NCBI RefSeq assembly: GCF_040115645.1
Contig: NC_089568.1
Span: 558,001-622,000, forward strand
Reading direction: 5' to 3'
DNA: 64,000 bases
From: Euwallacea fornicatus
Lineage: Eukaryota > Arthropoda > Insecta > Coleoptera > Curculionidae
Shown here: piece after piece, positions 22,827-34,080 of the stretch
Position numbering within the stretch: the first letter of the stretch is position 1
Layout: each line of letters begins with the position of its first letter
Position numbers and translations under genes: made by a program
The notes under the pieces: model-generated
Told to the model about the DNA's origin: nothing
Seen by the model: the letters and a program-made list of their open reading frames with translations, nothing else
Database searches by the model: none

Positions 22827-24530
22827 ATGCCTCTTGTACGCCAAAATGCAGTTTATCGGCAGTTAACTCCCTTTGAAAGGGGAAGAATTGTTGGTATGCA
22901 TGAGGCAGGTTTACCTTGCCGCGAAATTGCACGTAGATTGGATCGAAACGCATCAACAGTGCTAAGAGCTTGGAGAGATTGGTCTGACGAAGGGTCAGTA
23001 AATCGTCATCGTGGTAGTGGCCGTCCAAGAATGACGAACCAACGCGAAGACCGGCGACTTCGTCATTCAGCGACAGGTGCCTCGTTTGAAACAATTCCGT
23101 CTCTTGGTGCTAACTGGGTAGCCACCCTAAATCGAAGGGTCTCCCTTAGTACCATGTATCGCGAGGAAAATGGTTTGGGAGAGAGGTAAAGGTTTTAGGA
23201 GGGAGGCCGGAGATTGGGTGATGAGTGAGTGGAGTGTGTATGATGGATGGGTAGAGGTCTTCGTTCCGAGCATTAGACGATGGATCGAATGCAAATGACG
23301 AAGACCGGGTACGAACTAACGCAGGTGTTTACTGGATACGGAGTATTCGGGAAATACTTGCACAGAATAAAGGTCTAAGAGAGTGACGGCTACTAGTTCT
23401 GTGAAGAGCCAGGAGTTGCAGACTCCCCAGAGCACACAATCTGGGGATGTCTGGAGTGGGAGACCGATCGGAATGAGGCCAGAGGGGCGGGACTCAACCT
23501 GGACCGAGGGACAATCGGCTATGAACTCGTAGAGAGTGAGTGTAAGTGGAGAGCGTTTGAGTGCATGGTCAAGAAGATCATGCGCAAGAAGATTGAGCGG
23601 GAACGGTACAGAAGGACAAGGACGAAAGCATAGAGAGTAGCTCTTACGACCGGGCGTCCCGAAGGAATGCCTATCAGGCGATACTGGGACCATAAGAGGA
23701 GAGGGAGCGGTTTTAGTGGGTAGGCGGGCGTAGACTCGAATCTCACACTACCCGACCCGAAGCGGGCGGGTGTCTTTTTGAAGATTTCCACCTCCTTGGG
23801 CACAAAAAAAAGTACGATGTATCACAGAACTCGAAGTTTTGGACTAAATTCATATCGTCCTATGCGTCGGCTTCTATTATCACGAAACCACAGGGTGGCC
23901 CGACTGGAGTGGTGTCGTCCGAGAGTGCAATGGGTGGATGAGTGGAGAAGAATCGTGTTCAGTGATGAGAGCCGATTTTGTTTATGGCGATCTGATGGAC
24001 GGTTACGTGTTAGAAGACGCAGAGGAGAGGGATTAAATTTGGACTTTTTGGAAAGGCGTCATTCTGGTTTAACACCAGGTGTCATGGTTTGGGGTGCCAT
24101 CCAGTATGGTAGTCGATCTCTTCTTGTTTTCATTTATGATAAATTAAATGCTCAGAGGTATATTAATAGTGTCTTAGAACCGGTTCTTCTACCGTACATG
24201 CACGACCATCCTGGAAGCACATTTCAACAGGATAATGCGCAACCACATGTAGCCAACGATACTTTGAGGTATTTGGAAGCTGAAAATTTGGATACTTTGC
24301 CTCGGCCAGCTCGGTCTCCAGATTTGTCCCCAATAGAGCATGTATGGGATATAATGGGTCGGAGACTTCAACGTTTAGCTCGCCCTCCAGAGACCGTAGA
24401 TGAACTCCGCGAGCAGGTGCAGATTGCCTGGGATGCAATACCACAGGAAGATATTGACAATTTAATTTTAAGCACGCCTCGTCGCTTGCAGGAATGTATT
24501 AATTTAAGAGGAGATACCACCCATTATTAA
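22827..24530 (+). pseudogene. Tc1 transposase (DD34E), interrupted
   Basis: The ATG at 22827 opens MPLVRQNAVYRQLTPFERG with the first HTH (GRIVGMHEAGLPCREIARRL) and a GRPR-like linker. At 23162 it is cut by the 648-bp R1 insert. It resumes at 23811 with STMYHRTRSFGLN and continues through FSDESRF (about 23960), FQQDNAQPHV (about 24225) and SPDLSPIEHVWD (about 24315-24350), with 34 residues between the second Asp and the Glu, to the stop at 24530. Apart from the insert the C-terminal half is open. Confidence 0.87.
23163..23810 (+). mobile_element. R1-clade 3' fragment inside Tc1 copy 1
   Basis: A 5'-truncated piece of 648 bp flanked by a 15-bp duplication (agtac-atgtatc-c; 23148-23162 and 23811-23825, one substitution in each copy). 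It encodes decayed C-terminal RT sequence (FTGYGVFGKYLHRI region, about 23330, then SPEHTIWGC, about 23425) and ends in an A run. The same insertion at the same site is present in Tc1 copy 2. Confidence 0.87.
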
Positions 24531-24571
24531 ATTATTATTAAATTTTTTCACTTATTCACAATATTTTGTGT

Positions 24572-25853
24572 ATAAATTTGGTACATTTCTTGTGGACAAC
24601 ATGTGATTTCACTCTTGCATCACAAGGCATTTTTTTTCTTTTTACCTGTAGGAATAAGCCCTTCCGAACCAGAAAAATCCATTTGCACCATCAATAAGAG
24701 GTTTAATCAATTAATGCTGAATTGAATTATTAACTGATTTTATCGTAAGCTTACAACATACACTTGTAGTGTGGTTATTCAATATTGTTTTGATATTTTT
24801 AGGTAAATACTTTTGTACGTACTTATCGACATTTGACGTTGTCTCTAGATAAAATTTTGGAAAAAAATCTTGAAAGTGCCACATGAGAATCTTGATTTTA
24901 GACAAAACGAATTGCCCGACGTGTTGTAATATTCGAGTCACTTAAGGAGATACAGATCAGCTCAACTACCTGCACAAGTTGAGCTATTTGTTGGTTGGAG
25001 AATAAACAAAAGTGATAATTACTGTCAATTTGGAATTCATTTTTATGATGATTACTTACTGAATTAATAAGGCAGTAGGGCTGTTAATTAAAAGAGAAGC
25101 AATAATATATTTTGGGATGTGCTAATTGCAAAAGACATCTCATATTTAAATGCCTCAACTGCTACTGGGGCCTTTCTGGGAGTTCGATTTTTGTAATTTT
25201 CATCCATAACAACTGAAAAGTTTGCTACTAGGCCTGAAACGAATTTACATCCCAATCAAGTATTTTCTACTAATAACAAGCTGTGTATTTCGTAACAAGT
25301 GTAACATGTTCTCAGTAGTTGAAATAGGTTGGTAACCGAGATGCTGCCAATGCTGGCAAGCACCAGAGACTGATAATATGATTTTCCTATACGATAATGT
25401 AGTATCGGGATTCAATGGGATATCAAATTCCAATACTAGAGTAGATATGGGATGGTGGTTATATCTACGAAATAAATCGCAGGTCAAGAACAAAAGTTAT
25501 AAGTGTATGTTTATTAACTAAAGATGGAAGAACAAAAGAAAGAAGAGCAGGTGGACCGAGACCTGTCTCATCTCAGTTCGTCGCTTTCGGGACTGTCCAG
25601 GGTCAGCCTCTTCCTTTTTCCAATTTCCTTGACTGCTACCTGGGTTTCTGGGTTTCTTACCCCCGCTCGATCACATGTGGGCACCAGACGCCCAGAGGAT
25701 CATCACTCTAATTGTCTTCATAATGTCTTTAAGTATGGGGACGCGGTATTGTCAAATGGAAAAAACGAATACATAAATTTACAAAAATGTTGATGGTCAA
25801 TTGAATTATGGCCTGGTTTTATGATTCTACAATAATGTATTTCCCTATAGCTA
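24572..25853. other. Intergenic, no confident gene
   Basis: No recognisable coding sequence. Short open frames at 25245-25493 (minus) and 25524-25793 (plus) show no motif I know; the first could be a C-terminal exon of SLC26 gene A, but nothing supports it. A locally GC-richer patch at 25550-25700 is unexplained. Confidence 0.35.
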
Positions 25854-27437
25854 TACATAGTGTCCCTGAGCAATCTGGCTAAACTTCAGGAGATCGTTCT
25901 GCACATCAAATGTTACCAAAAATGTAAGATAGAGCATTTCGAAAAACTCACTTCAGTTTGAAAAAAGTTCATTTTTTTATTTTTCTGGACTGGTCGCTTT
26001 TCTAATTTAAATGTCCCCGGATCTTCATTTGTATTCCCGCTGCAAAAATTCCAATAACTCAATTGGAAACCCACTTAAGTTTCCTATTTTAAATAACCAT
26101 CGTAAGTTCCCCTTATTTACACTTTGTTGACTTTTCAGAGTCCTGAGCGTCAGTCTTTTACTTACTTCTTTTTTGTTCTAAAATATTCCTCATCTTATAC
26201 TATTTCGCTTTTCATGAAAAACATCTACAACCAAATTTCTCCCGTCATATCGTTTCCAGAGTTTATCTTACTTTTAAAAGAGTGAGGCAGACGGCAATTA
26301 TTGAAAATACTATTGAAAGATACGACGATTTGATACTATTCTTTGCGGAAAACAGTTAGCGTACTACCTTACTGCATTCCATGAGTTACGATTCGTAGAA
26401 GAATAAACAAAAATAATGTCTGAATATTTCTCGTTGCTGTATAACTTCATTTCACACATGTGTATTGCTTAAATTAAAAAAAAAAAGTTTTTCTTCTAAA
26501 AAAATAAGTTTTTTTTCAAAAAAATAAGTTTTTTTTCAAAAAAATAAGTTTTTTGTTCTAAAAAAATAAGTTTTTTTCTAAAAAAAGAAGTTTTTTTTTT
26601 TTTAAATAAGTTTTTTCCTAAAAAAGTTTTTTTTCTAAAAAAAAATAGTTTTTTTTTCTAAAAAAGAAGTTTTTTTCTAAAAAAGTTTTTTTTCTAAAAA
26701 AAAATAGTTTTTTTTTCTAAAAAAGAAGTTTTTTTCTAAAAAACGATTTTTTTGTTCTAAAAAAATTAGTTTTTTTCTAAAAAAGAAGTTTTTTTCTAAA
26801 AAAAGAAGTTTTTTACATAGAAAAACGAAGTTATTATATCATTTCCATAACGATGCAATTTAGACTAAGTTGACTTGTACAGACATCATATGACATTATA
26901 CTATATATTGTTTTGCAATAGTGTTGTGTTTAAAACATTTGTAAATTTTTTCATATACAGTTTTTCTCTGTGCAAGTGGTTTTTAACAACTGACACCACC
27001 CTCGCTCTTTTAAAATTAAGGAAAACTCAAGGAAGGGCACCACGGTAGAAAGGTAGGAGACGTGTTTCATGAAGTAATGCCATGGTATAAGATGAGGAAT
27101 CTTTTGAATGAATGGATAGTTAAAAATTTAACAAGGAAAGAAATAAAGAAGTTTTATGTTCAGAAGTCTGACAAGTTAGCAAAGTGCAAATAACATGAAC
27201 TCGTAATGATTATTTAAAATAGGAAATTTAAGTGGCTTTCGAATGATACTATTGAAATTTTTGTAGTGGCAATGCAAAACCGGGGAAATTTAGATTACAT
27301 AACACGACAAATTTCCAAAAAGAAATCCTCAAATTGGGCTGAGTTTTTCGAAATTATCTATCTTACCTAATTTTGGAGCATTTGATTCGTAGAGCCACCT
27401 TCTAAAATTTGGTTAGGTAGGACAGGGACACCCGGTA
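25854..27437. repeat. Old palindromic Tc1/mariner-type MITE
   Basis: The left end (TACATAGTGTCCCTGAG) and right end (..AGGGACACCCGGTA) are inverted. The arms still align over roughly 400 bp: the left 'cacttaagtttcctattttaaataa' at about 26070 mirrors the right 'ttatttaaaataggaaatttaagtg' at about 27210, and 'cctcatcttata' at about 26190 mirrors 'tataagatgagg' at about 27086. The arms have many substitutions, so it is much older than the DD41D copies. No coding sequence was seen. The centre holds an A/T tandem array. Confidence 0.7.
26478..26822. repeat. Tandem A/T array of self-complementary units
   Basis: About 340 bp of repeated units of the form A(5-8)-(t)aag-T(6-10)-(c/t)t, roughly 16-22 bp each. 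Every unit can fold on itself because it alternates an A run with a T run. It sits near the midpoint of the palindromic element 25854-27437. Confidence 0.85.
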
Positions 27438-27806
27438 CACTTTCTTCCGCAACTCAAAATATATTCAAGCATACTGGAACGGCTAGCCATACAGGAATCG
27501 ATTCCCCACAGGTTATTTACAAACAGGCATTGCTGGCGTCATCTCGTATGAGCACAACCTGGACCCATCTGGAACAGTTACACCGAAATAGCCCAGAAAA
27601 TTGTCAATTTCTGGCCTATTGAAAATACAATTCAAATCGGTTAGAACTATATAAAGCTTTTAATCTACGAGTAGGTACATTGCGATTGTAAGGAATTAAT
27701 GATGATCTAAGGTTCACCACTATTTGGTATAAAAGAATCGCGCCTAGCATAACCTGAAATGTAAAAAATCCGTTTACAAAAGAGTTTGGTAATGATGCAT
27801 TAATAC

Positions 27807-30800
27807 CTTGTATTACGAGATCGAAGTCTCCGTTTTTAAAATATGTTACCAGTTTTTTATTGTCTCCAGTGCAGATTTCTGTCACCGATTCATTGAAATT
27901 CCAAAGTAAGAATCGCTGGTTTCGTGCGTCCAGGTCGTCGAGTAATTGCCCAAATCCCTAAAAGCAAAGAGATTTTGTATTATCAGATAGCATGCTAATC
28001 TTCTGAATCAAAATCTCATTGAGAGCATGGATTTCCAACCCACAAATAAATTGATTTTGCCAATTTTTGCACATCTTTGGGCAGTTCTTCTCGTGGTTTA
28101 ACAGTTGTGGATGCGACTTAATCTAAAAAAAGGAAAAAGACAGGAGTGTTGACGGATTGTATGGAAAGGCCAAAGAGAGTTCCTAATAAGAGAATGTTAA
28201 CAGAAACGGAGCGAAGTAAAACATTAAAAAATATTTATCTCTGCAACTCCAATGAGGATACTTCAGCAACTCCTCAATATTGTTCATAGAAAGTGCCTAA
28301 GAAGTCGAAGGCCAGTCAAGCTAGGCAGGATGGCAATTGCTACATTCACAAGAAGAGAGCTAGAACTTGATTTCTGATGTTCTGCCCTCTCAAAAAAGTC
28401 AAACAAATACAAATAATACCATTTCATCAAGAACTACCTTTGCATGTGTAGCATCCACAGTCCTCACATATTCACCATCCAAAACAATAGTGCTTTTCTC
28501 CTCGCAACATACTCTCAGTATCTCATCCCTCAGATACTCGGCCGAAGGGAAGAACAAACTTCCTTTAGGACGTATCATATAGACAGTTTGAGTTTCCAGC
28601 GTAATTCGTTCAAAGTACAGTTTCGGCCTGGCACTATCATACAAAATGAACAGTAAGTTTGTTGCTATTCCGATGATCATTCCGTATTCGAGACTCAGAA
28701 ATAGCGAGGACATTAATGTGACAAAGAATGGTATCAAATCAAGCTCTGGAAAATGTCGATTAGTTAGGAAAAATTGTAAGTTTTTTTGGAATTTAAATAC
28801 TTTTTGTTCGCCACATAACTCGGATAACGTGGAACTCACACAAATAATACATGGAAACCATTATTACTGCAGCTAAGGTTGATTTGGGTATGTATTTGAA
28901 TATACCAGTGAGCAGAGTGAGAGCTGCTATAACCAGTATACTCGTAATTAAGCCTGTTGAAAGAAAGCTGTTTTGCATTTTTCAGAAAGTTGGGGAACAA
29001 CTCACCTGAAGCAGGGGTTCTCACTCCCGATGCATTGTTGAGGGCGGTTCTGGTGAAAGACCCAGTCATGGGCATTGACCTCAACAACGATCCAGCCATA
29101 TTGCCCATTCCTGAAGCCAACAATTCTTGAGTAGCATCGATCGTTTTGCCTTTGCCTAGAGGATAGACGTCTTAAACTTGACGAAAGTTATCTGGCTTAC
29201 AGGACACTCACTAAAAGCTTTAACGATTGCTATATGCTCCAGGAAGGCCACCAGCGGGCAGAAGGCTAATAGAGTCCCGTATTGAGCCAACATGTCTGGA
29301 AAGCTGAAATGGGTTCCGTTCCAGTTGGTGCTAAAGGGGGGCAGCGAAAGTGGTGGAAAACCTTGATCGACATCGCCTGTAGGATTCAAACTATAGTCAA
29401 CGCAGAATGCTGCTAAGTACCTACCGGTAATGGCAACCGGTGAAGCATTGTAATATTTCTCAGCTATAAAAGCTATGCTTCCTCCAGCCACCCCCGCGAA
29501 AGCGTTGCTTCCTAGGCTAATAAAAAAAATAGCCCTGCCAATAATGTTTCTATTTTTCGACCATTGTGGCTTAAATTCCATTGACCCCAACCTTCGCAGT
29601 TCCTACAGGATTCCTAAGCTGTAGAACAAACGTAAAACTGGAGGCGGACTTACCCTAAGGGCGAAAACAAATATAATAGTGGTTGTCCCTAATACGGAGT
29701 CCCACAGTTTAATTTGATGAACGTTGGTAAAGAACGATTTCCACGCCTCCAGAAATTGGTTAGCGGGACCAGGTATGCCCAACAACGACTTCAACTGAGC
29801 GCAGGCAATGTTTAAAGCTGCTGCTGTGGTAAAGCCTGATATTACCGGAAAGGAGAAGAATTCAACCAAAAATCCTTAAACATTTTGTTGGATAATCGAT
29901 CCTTCATCCCGTTTTAGATGGCTATACCTAAATGTAAGATACCAGCAGCGAACAAAAAGAACCCAGATAAAAATGTGATTAATACAGCTCCATCGGGCCC
30001 CATGGTGGCGACTTTCGGTTGAACCAGCAAAGCCATAATAGCGGTGGGTCCTACATTGATGTCCTTGCACCCCCCAAATATGAAGTAGAATACTCCGCCC
30101 ATGATGCCACTGTATAAACCATATTGCGAAGGAAGACCTCACAACAGAATGCCATAGAATCTAAGTCGAAATATTGCAAGTGTGATACCTACCTGCTACT
30201 ACAGCATAAGCAATTCCCTGAGGAATAGCCGTAAGGGCTACAGTTAAACCTGCTAAAAAATCATGGAGAAAGAAGGAAAGTGTGTACGTTGGAAGCCATT
30301 TTATTATAGGAATGCGATTTTTTATTCTTGTACTCCAGTCAATTTTGTTCCTTTTGGAGGGAGACCAATTATCAACTACAAAAATAGACAATTATGTTGT
30401 AGATCCGAAATAATTCATTTTTAAATTGATTCGTTTGAAAGTAAATCCTTGTCAGTTGGTTATACGGGATATTAACATACGAGTGAAGAAATCAACAAAT
30501 GCCAAGGCGGCCCTTAAACCTTTGACATTGTTACACAATATCTCGCGTTATATAGTAATATTGACCGTTTGAAGTCGTTTTTAAAGATTTTTCAATATAC
30601 GAAGATATTTTTTGGATGAAAGAAAGATTCTGCAAACCTGCTCCCGATGTTGCTTTATATTCGAAATAGAAAGTTTGGAGATATCGGTAGAATGGAAAAT
30701 GTTTTCAACACTTTTTTTTTTATACAGGGTGTCCCACAAGTGTTTCATTATATTTCAGTGGGTAATAGTACATTGAAAAATAATATGACTCCCTATATAA

Positions 30801-33800
30801 ACCATATTCCAATAATGCTTCATTAAGAACATACAGGGTGTTAAACTTTACTTAAAAAATCTAACTTTTATTGATATATTCAAAACTGTTTGAGATATGT
30901 AAGTGAAATTTGGCATGTTTTGAGAGTTAATGTAGACGCATTTATTTATGCAAAAGGGCTATTTTTCGTTTCACCAGTGACGTGCGTCCGGACACCTCTC
31001 AGCACATTTTTAAAGAAAAACATGGTGCGCTACTGCTTTTTATCAAAAAAAAATTATTTTTAGAAATTTAATTTCATTTAGAAGAAAAATGCTCACTTGA
31101 CTCTTTTTCGTCCGACGCATCGTTTGCCAGTAAAAAATTGAATACCGTCGTTATGACTACCCTACAAATTAATGTATTGTCATTAAGTAACAACTTTTTA
31201 TGAATATTTTATTAAATGTATTATTTTTTTCAATTGTGTTAATTTGTTTAACTTAATAAATTAATTATAATGGCTCAATTTACAACAGCTGAACTTGCGG
31301 ATATGCATCTTATTTACGGAATGGCAGGTTGCAATGGAAGAAGAGCTTCGCGTTTGTATGGAGAAAAATTTCCAAAACGAGTCATTCCGCATGAAAGTAT
31401 CTTTGCTAGGATTCATAGTCGTCTTAGAGAAACAGGCAAGCTACAACATCGCAGACGTTCAGGCCACCCATTTTCAGCGAGGACTGTTGAGCTTGAAGAA
31501 GCTGCTCTTCTACAAGTGGAGGTAAATCCTTCCACCAGTGTCCGGGCTATTGGACATAATACGAATACTACACGATCCACAATTTGGCGTTTTCTGCGCG
31601 AAGAACAACTTTGTTCATACCACCATCTTCAAAAAGTACAAACTTTAAGCCCAGAAGACTACCCATATCGACGACATTTTTGCCGATGGTGGTTACAGAA
31701 GCATTTATGGCAACAGAATTTTGGTGGACAAGTTCTCTTTTCGGACGAGGCATGCTTTACGCAAGAAGGCCTTTTTAATAGCCATAATAGTCATATATGG
31801 AAAATGGACAACCCTCGTGCTATTGCTTTTCGCAATAATCAACGGCAATTTTCCATAAGCATTTGGGCCGGAATTTAGGTGATAACATAATTGGTCCTTA
31901 TCTGCTCCCACCTCGTCCAACTAGCCATATTTACGAACAATTTTTAAGAAATATTTTACTAGTGCTCTTGGAGGATGTGTCACTGAATGTTAGTAAAAGA
32001 ATGTGGTTTCAACAGGATGGGGCACCTGCGCATTTTTCCTTACTTGCTCGGCAACATCTTGATCAGAGTTATCCTAATCACTGGATTGACCGAGGCGGAC
32101 CAGTAAATTGGCCGGCTCGATCCCCTAATCTAAACCCTCTGGATTTCTTTTTTTGGGGTCATGTAAAAAGTTTAGTATATGAAAGACCTATTGACAGTGA
32201 AGAGGAGTTGCTAGCAAGAGTGTTGGCCGCCTGCACACAAATTCAAAACACACCTGGAATATTTCAACGTATCAGAGTATCAATGAACAGGCGAGCTCAA
32301 TTATGTATTGAACAAAATGGCCACCAATTTGAACAATTTCTATAATGTTATAGCAAATAAATAATATTTAAAACAAACTTAATATTATTAAAACCATTTA
32401 GAGAATATCGTGCATATAGACGGTATTCAATTTTTTACTGGCAAACGATACGTCGGACGAAAAAAAGTCAAGTGAGCATTTTTCTTCTAAATGAAATTAA
32501 ACTTCTAAAAATAATTTTTATTTTGATAAAAAGCAGTGGCGCACCATGTTTTTCTTTAAAAATGTGCTGAAAGGTGTCCGGACGCACGTCACTGGTGAAA
32601 CGAAAAATAGCCCTTTTGCATAAATAAATGCGTCTACATTAACTCTCAAAACATGCCAAATTTCACTTACATATCTCAAACGGTTTTGAATATATCAATA
32701 AAAGTTAGATTTTTTAAGTAAAGTTTAACACCCTGTATGTTCTTAATGAAGCATTATTGGAATATGGTTTATATAGGGAGCCATATTATTTTTCAATGTA
32801 CTATTACCCACTGAAATATAATGAAACACTTGTGGGACACCCTGTATATACAGGGTGTTTCCTAACTACGTGTAAAAAATTTAAAGGCGTAATCCTCGAC
32901 TGATTTTGAGTCAAAAATGTCTAATAAACATATGTCCGCAAATGCCTTGTTTCCATGATACAGGGTGTTGAAATGTGACAAGAAAAAGAGATTTTATTTC
33001 CAAAATGACTCAATTTGGGTGTTTGAATTTTAGAAAAGACGATTCCGGGGTTTTCTTCAATACGTCTTAAGATTTCTTCCTCCACTTCTGGTGTTCGAGA
33101 TGTTATTGGCTTTCCTCTTTCTGGAGTTTTCATAAGAGATCCTGTATCACAAAGACGTTCAAAGAGGTTTTTAAAGGTTTGGTGGTTGGGAGCTTGGTGG
33201 TTTGGAAACCTTTCCATGTAAATTCCAAACACTTCCCATCAGCAAGGCCGTAAACAAAAACCATATTGGCCATTTCTTGATTAGTGTAATTAGGAATTTG
33301 AAAAATTTTCAAAACTGAGGTATAATCTGATTTTTGGGACACAGAACTAAATTCTTTCACTTTAGAGAGTAAAACACCAAAATAACACTGACTATATTGT
33401 TTATAGTAGTGGAAGTAGCAAAAAAACTAACAATAAACAAGTTAGTAAATACCACCAAACCTTTAGAAACCTTTGAAACCTTTTTCAACGTCTTTCAGTC
33501 AACACCCTGTATCTTGGAAACAAGGCATTTGCGGACATGTTTATTAGACATTTTTGACTAAAAATCAGTCGAGGATTACGCTTTTAAATTTTTTACACGT
33601 AGTTAGGAAACACCCTGTATATATTTCATATACACTTAGGTCCATTTAATTCAAATTTTCGCAATTTTACGTTAACTAGCTGTACATCTTACCAGATATA
33701 GTATTCCTAAATACTTTCTTCTGATCTTCCGTTCCCAGTTCTGGCTGCAATTCTATTGCACATGAATCAAAGAAAATTATATTAACAATCCTCACGGATG

Positions 33801-33844
33801 TATCTAGATTCTTCTATCATACCTTTAGTAGAACGTTTTCGCAT
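27807..33844 (-). CDS. SLC26 sulfate/anion transporter, gene A
   Basis: Multi-exon minus-strand gene. Coding exons by splice sites and conservation: 33823-33844, 33693-33752, 30193-30375, 29928-30137, 29654-29874, 29425-29602, 29212-29376, 29006-29155, 28801-28953, 28438-28745, 27807-27957; together about 600 residues. All junctions have GT/AG and keep phase. It begins MRKRSTKE. The membrane part shows the SLC26 signature (IPQGIAYAVVAG|LPSQYGLYSG), GGCKDINVGPTAI, EHIAIVKAFS and MPMTGSFTRTALN. The C-terminal STAS domain starts in exon 28438-28745 (RPKGSLFFPSAEYLRDEIL, then IVLDGEYVRTVDATHAKG). Such proteins exchange sulfate, chloride or bicarbonate across membranes; the overall look is of the insect SLC26A11-like group. 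The last exon, after the donor at 27806, was not found. Paralogue: gene B. Confidence 0.9.
29377..29424 (-). other. 48-bp in-frame intron in SLC26 gene A
   Basis: On the minus strand GTAGGT...CCTACAG splits an otherwise continuous exon. The length is divisible by three and the segment has no stop, so retention would add 16 residues between AITG and DVDQGF. Gene B has no sequence here (SLTG directly followed by EVDGGL), which is why I call it an intron. Confidence 0.7.
30723..32846 (+). mobile_element. DD41D element with long two-tier inverted arms
   Basis: Outer ends TACAGGGTGTCCCACAAG and its mirror, with TA at 30721-30722 and 32847-32848. The arms are about 430 bp each, nearly identical, and contain a second inward TACAGGGTGTTAAAC at 30832 mirrored at 32737. 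A transposase gene lies at the centre. The element lies in intron 2 of SLC26 gene A, opposite to the gene, and abuts the element at 32849 across a single TA. Confidence 0.87.
31270..32345 (+). pseudogene. DD41D transposase, near-intact
   Basis: The ATG at 31270 opens MAQFTTAELADMHLIYGMAG. Two HTH-like segments are followed by FSDEACFTQEG (about 31740), FQQDGAPAHF (about 32005) and WPARSPNLNPLDFFFWG (about 32110-32155), with 41 residues between the second Asp and the Asp of PLDF. A single missing T at about 31873 (WAGI then GDNII) shifts the frame: the first frame ends at 31878 and the second continues to 32345. The C-terminal end (SMNRRAQLCIEQNGHQFEQFL) matches the remnant at 41297-42348. Only one lesion separates it from an open gene. 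Confidence 0.88.
32849..33619 (-). mobile_element. DD41D deletion derivative with only the N-terminal coding part
   Basis: Ends TACAGGGTGTTTCC and mirror, TA at 32847-32848 and 33620-33621, 771 bp. Arms of about 110 bp are followed by a second TACAGGGTGTTGA at 32959, mirrored at 33511. The centre carries the N-terminal part of a transposase on the minus strand (NQEMANMVFVYGLADGKC, then TFKNLFERLCDTGSLMKT, EEEILRRIEENPG) and no catalytic domain. It lies in intron 2 of SLC26 gene A. It also serves as the empty-site copy for the R1 insertion in its relative at 44473-45871. Confidence 0.83.
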
Positions 33845-34080
33845 TTTACTCGAACCTTACACCGTTTACTTTCCGATTTAGACAGTTCGCTTAAGTATTC
33901 AATAATCTCACTTCAAAGAACCTAATTTCGTGTGTTTACATATCAGAAGTTTGATTAAATTTAAGCGTACCTAAGTGGAGTATCTAAAATATGCATGTAA
34001 TCACCACGTTTTAGAGATTCGATTAAAACCCCAAAAACCTATTCATCTTATCAGTCACCAATAATAACCAAAACTTCACA
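33845..34080 (-). promoter_or_regulatory. Probable 5' region of SLC26 gene A
   Basis: Sequence directly upstream of the initiator ATG of gene A. A leader and promoter are expected here or beyond an upstream intron, but I cannot identify a core element. The DD41D relic starting at 34081 limits it. Confidence 0.3.

Larger units (their letters stand above)
22584..24571 (+). mobile_element. Tc1-type DD34E transposon, copy 1, with R1 passenger
   Basis: The left end CACTGACTTTCAAAAAA follows TA at 22582-22583. The transposase gene is split by an R1 fragment. The right terminus is missing: identity with copy 2 (36019-38073) stops just after 'cacttattcacaa' at about 24571, before the inverted end. 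So this copy is truncated at the right and cannot be mobile. Confidence 0.87.

Noticed and set aside
27616..27806. Frame continuing past the last SLC26 gene A exon found (to 27616)
   Set aside because: A GT donor at the same position as in gene B ends the homology. The continuation has no similarity to gene B, so it is probably intron.
28367..28876. Plus-strand open frames over SLC26 gene A
   Set aside because: They overlap exons with strong SLC26 motifs on the minus strand and carry no motif themselves.
32840..33621. Reading 30723-33619 as one large element
   Set aside because: Each half has its own complete inverted ends and distinct arm sequence; they only share one TA.
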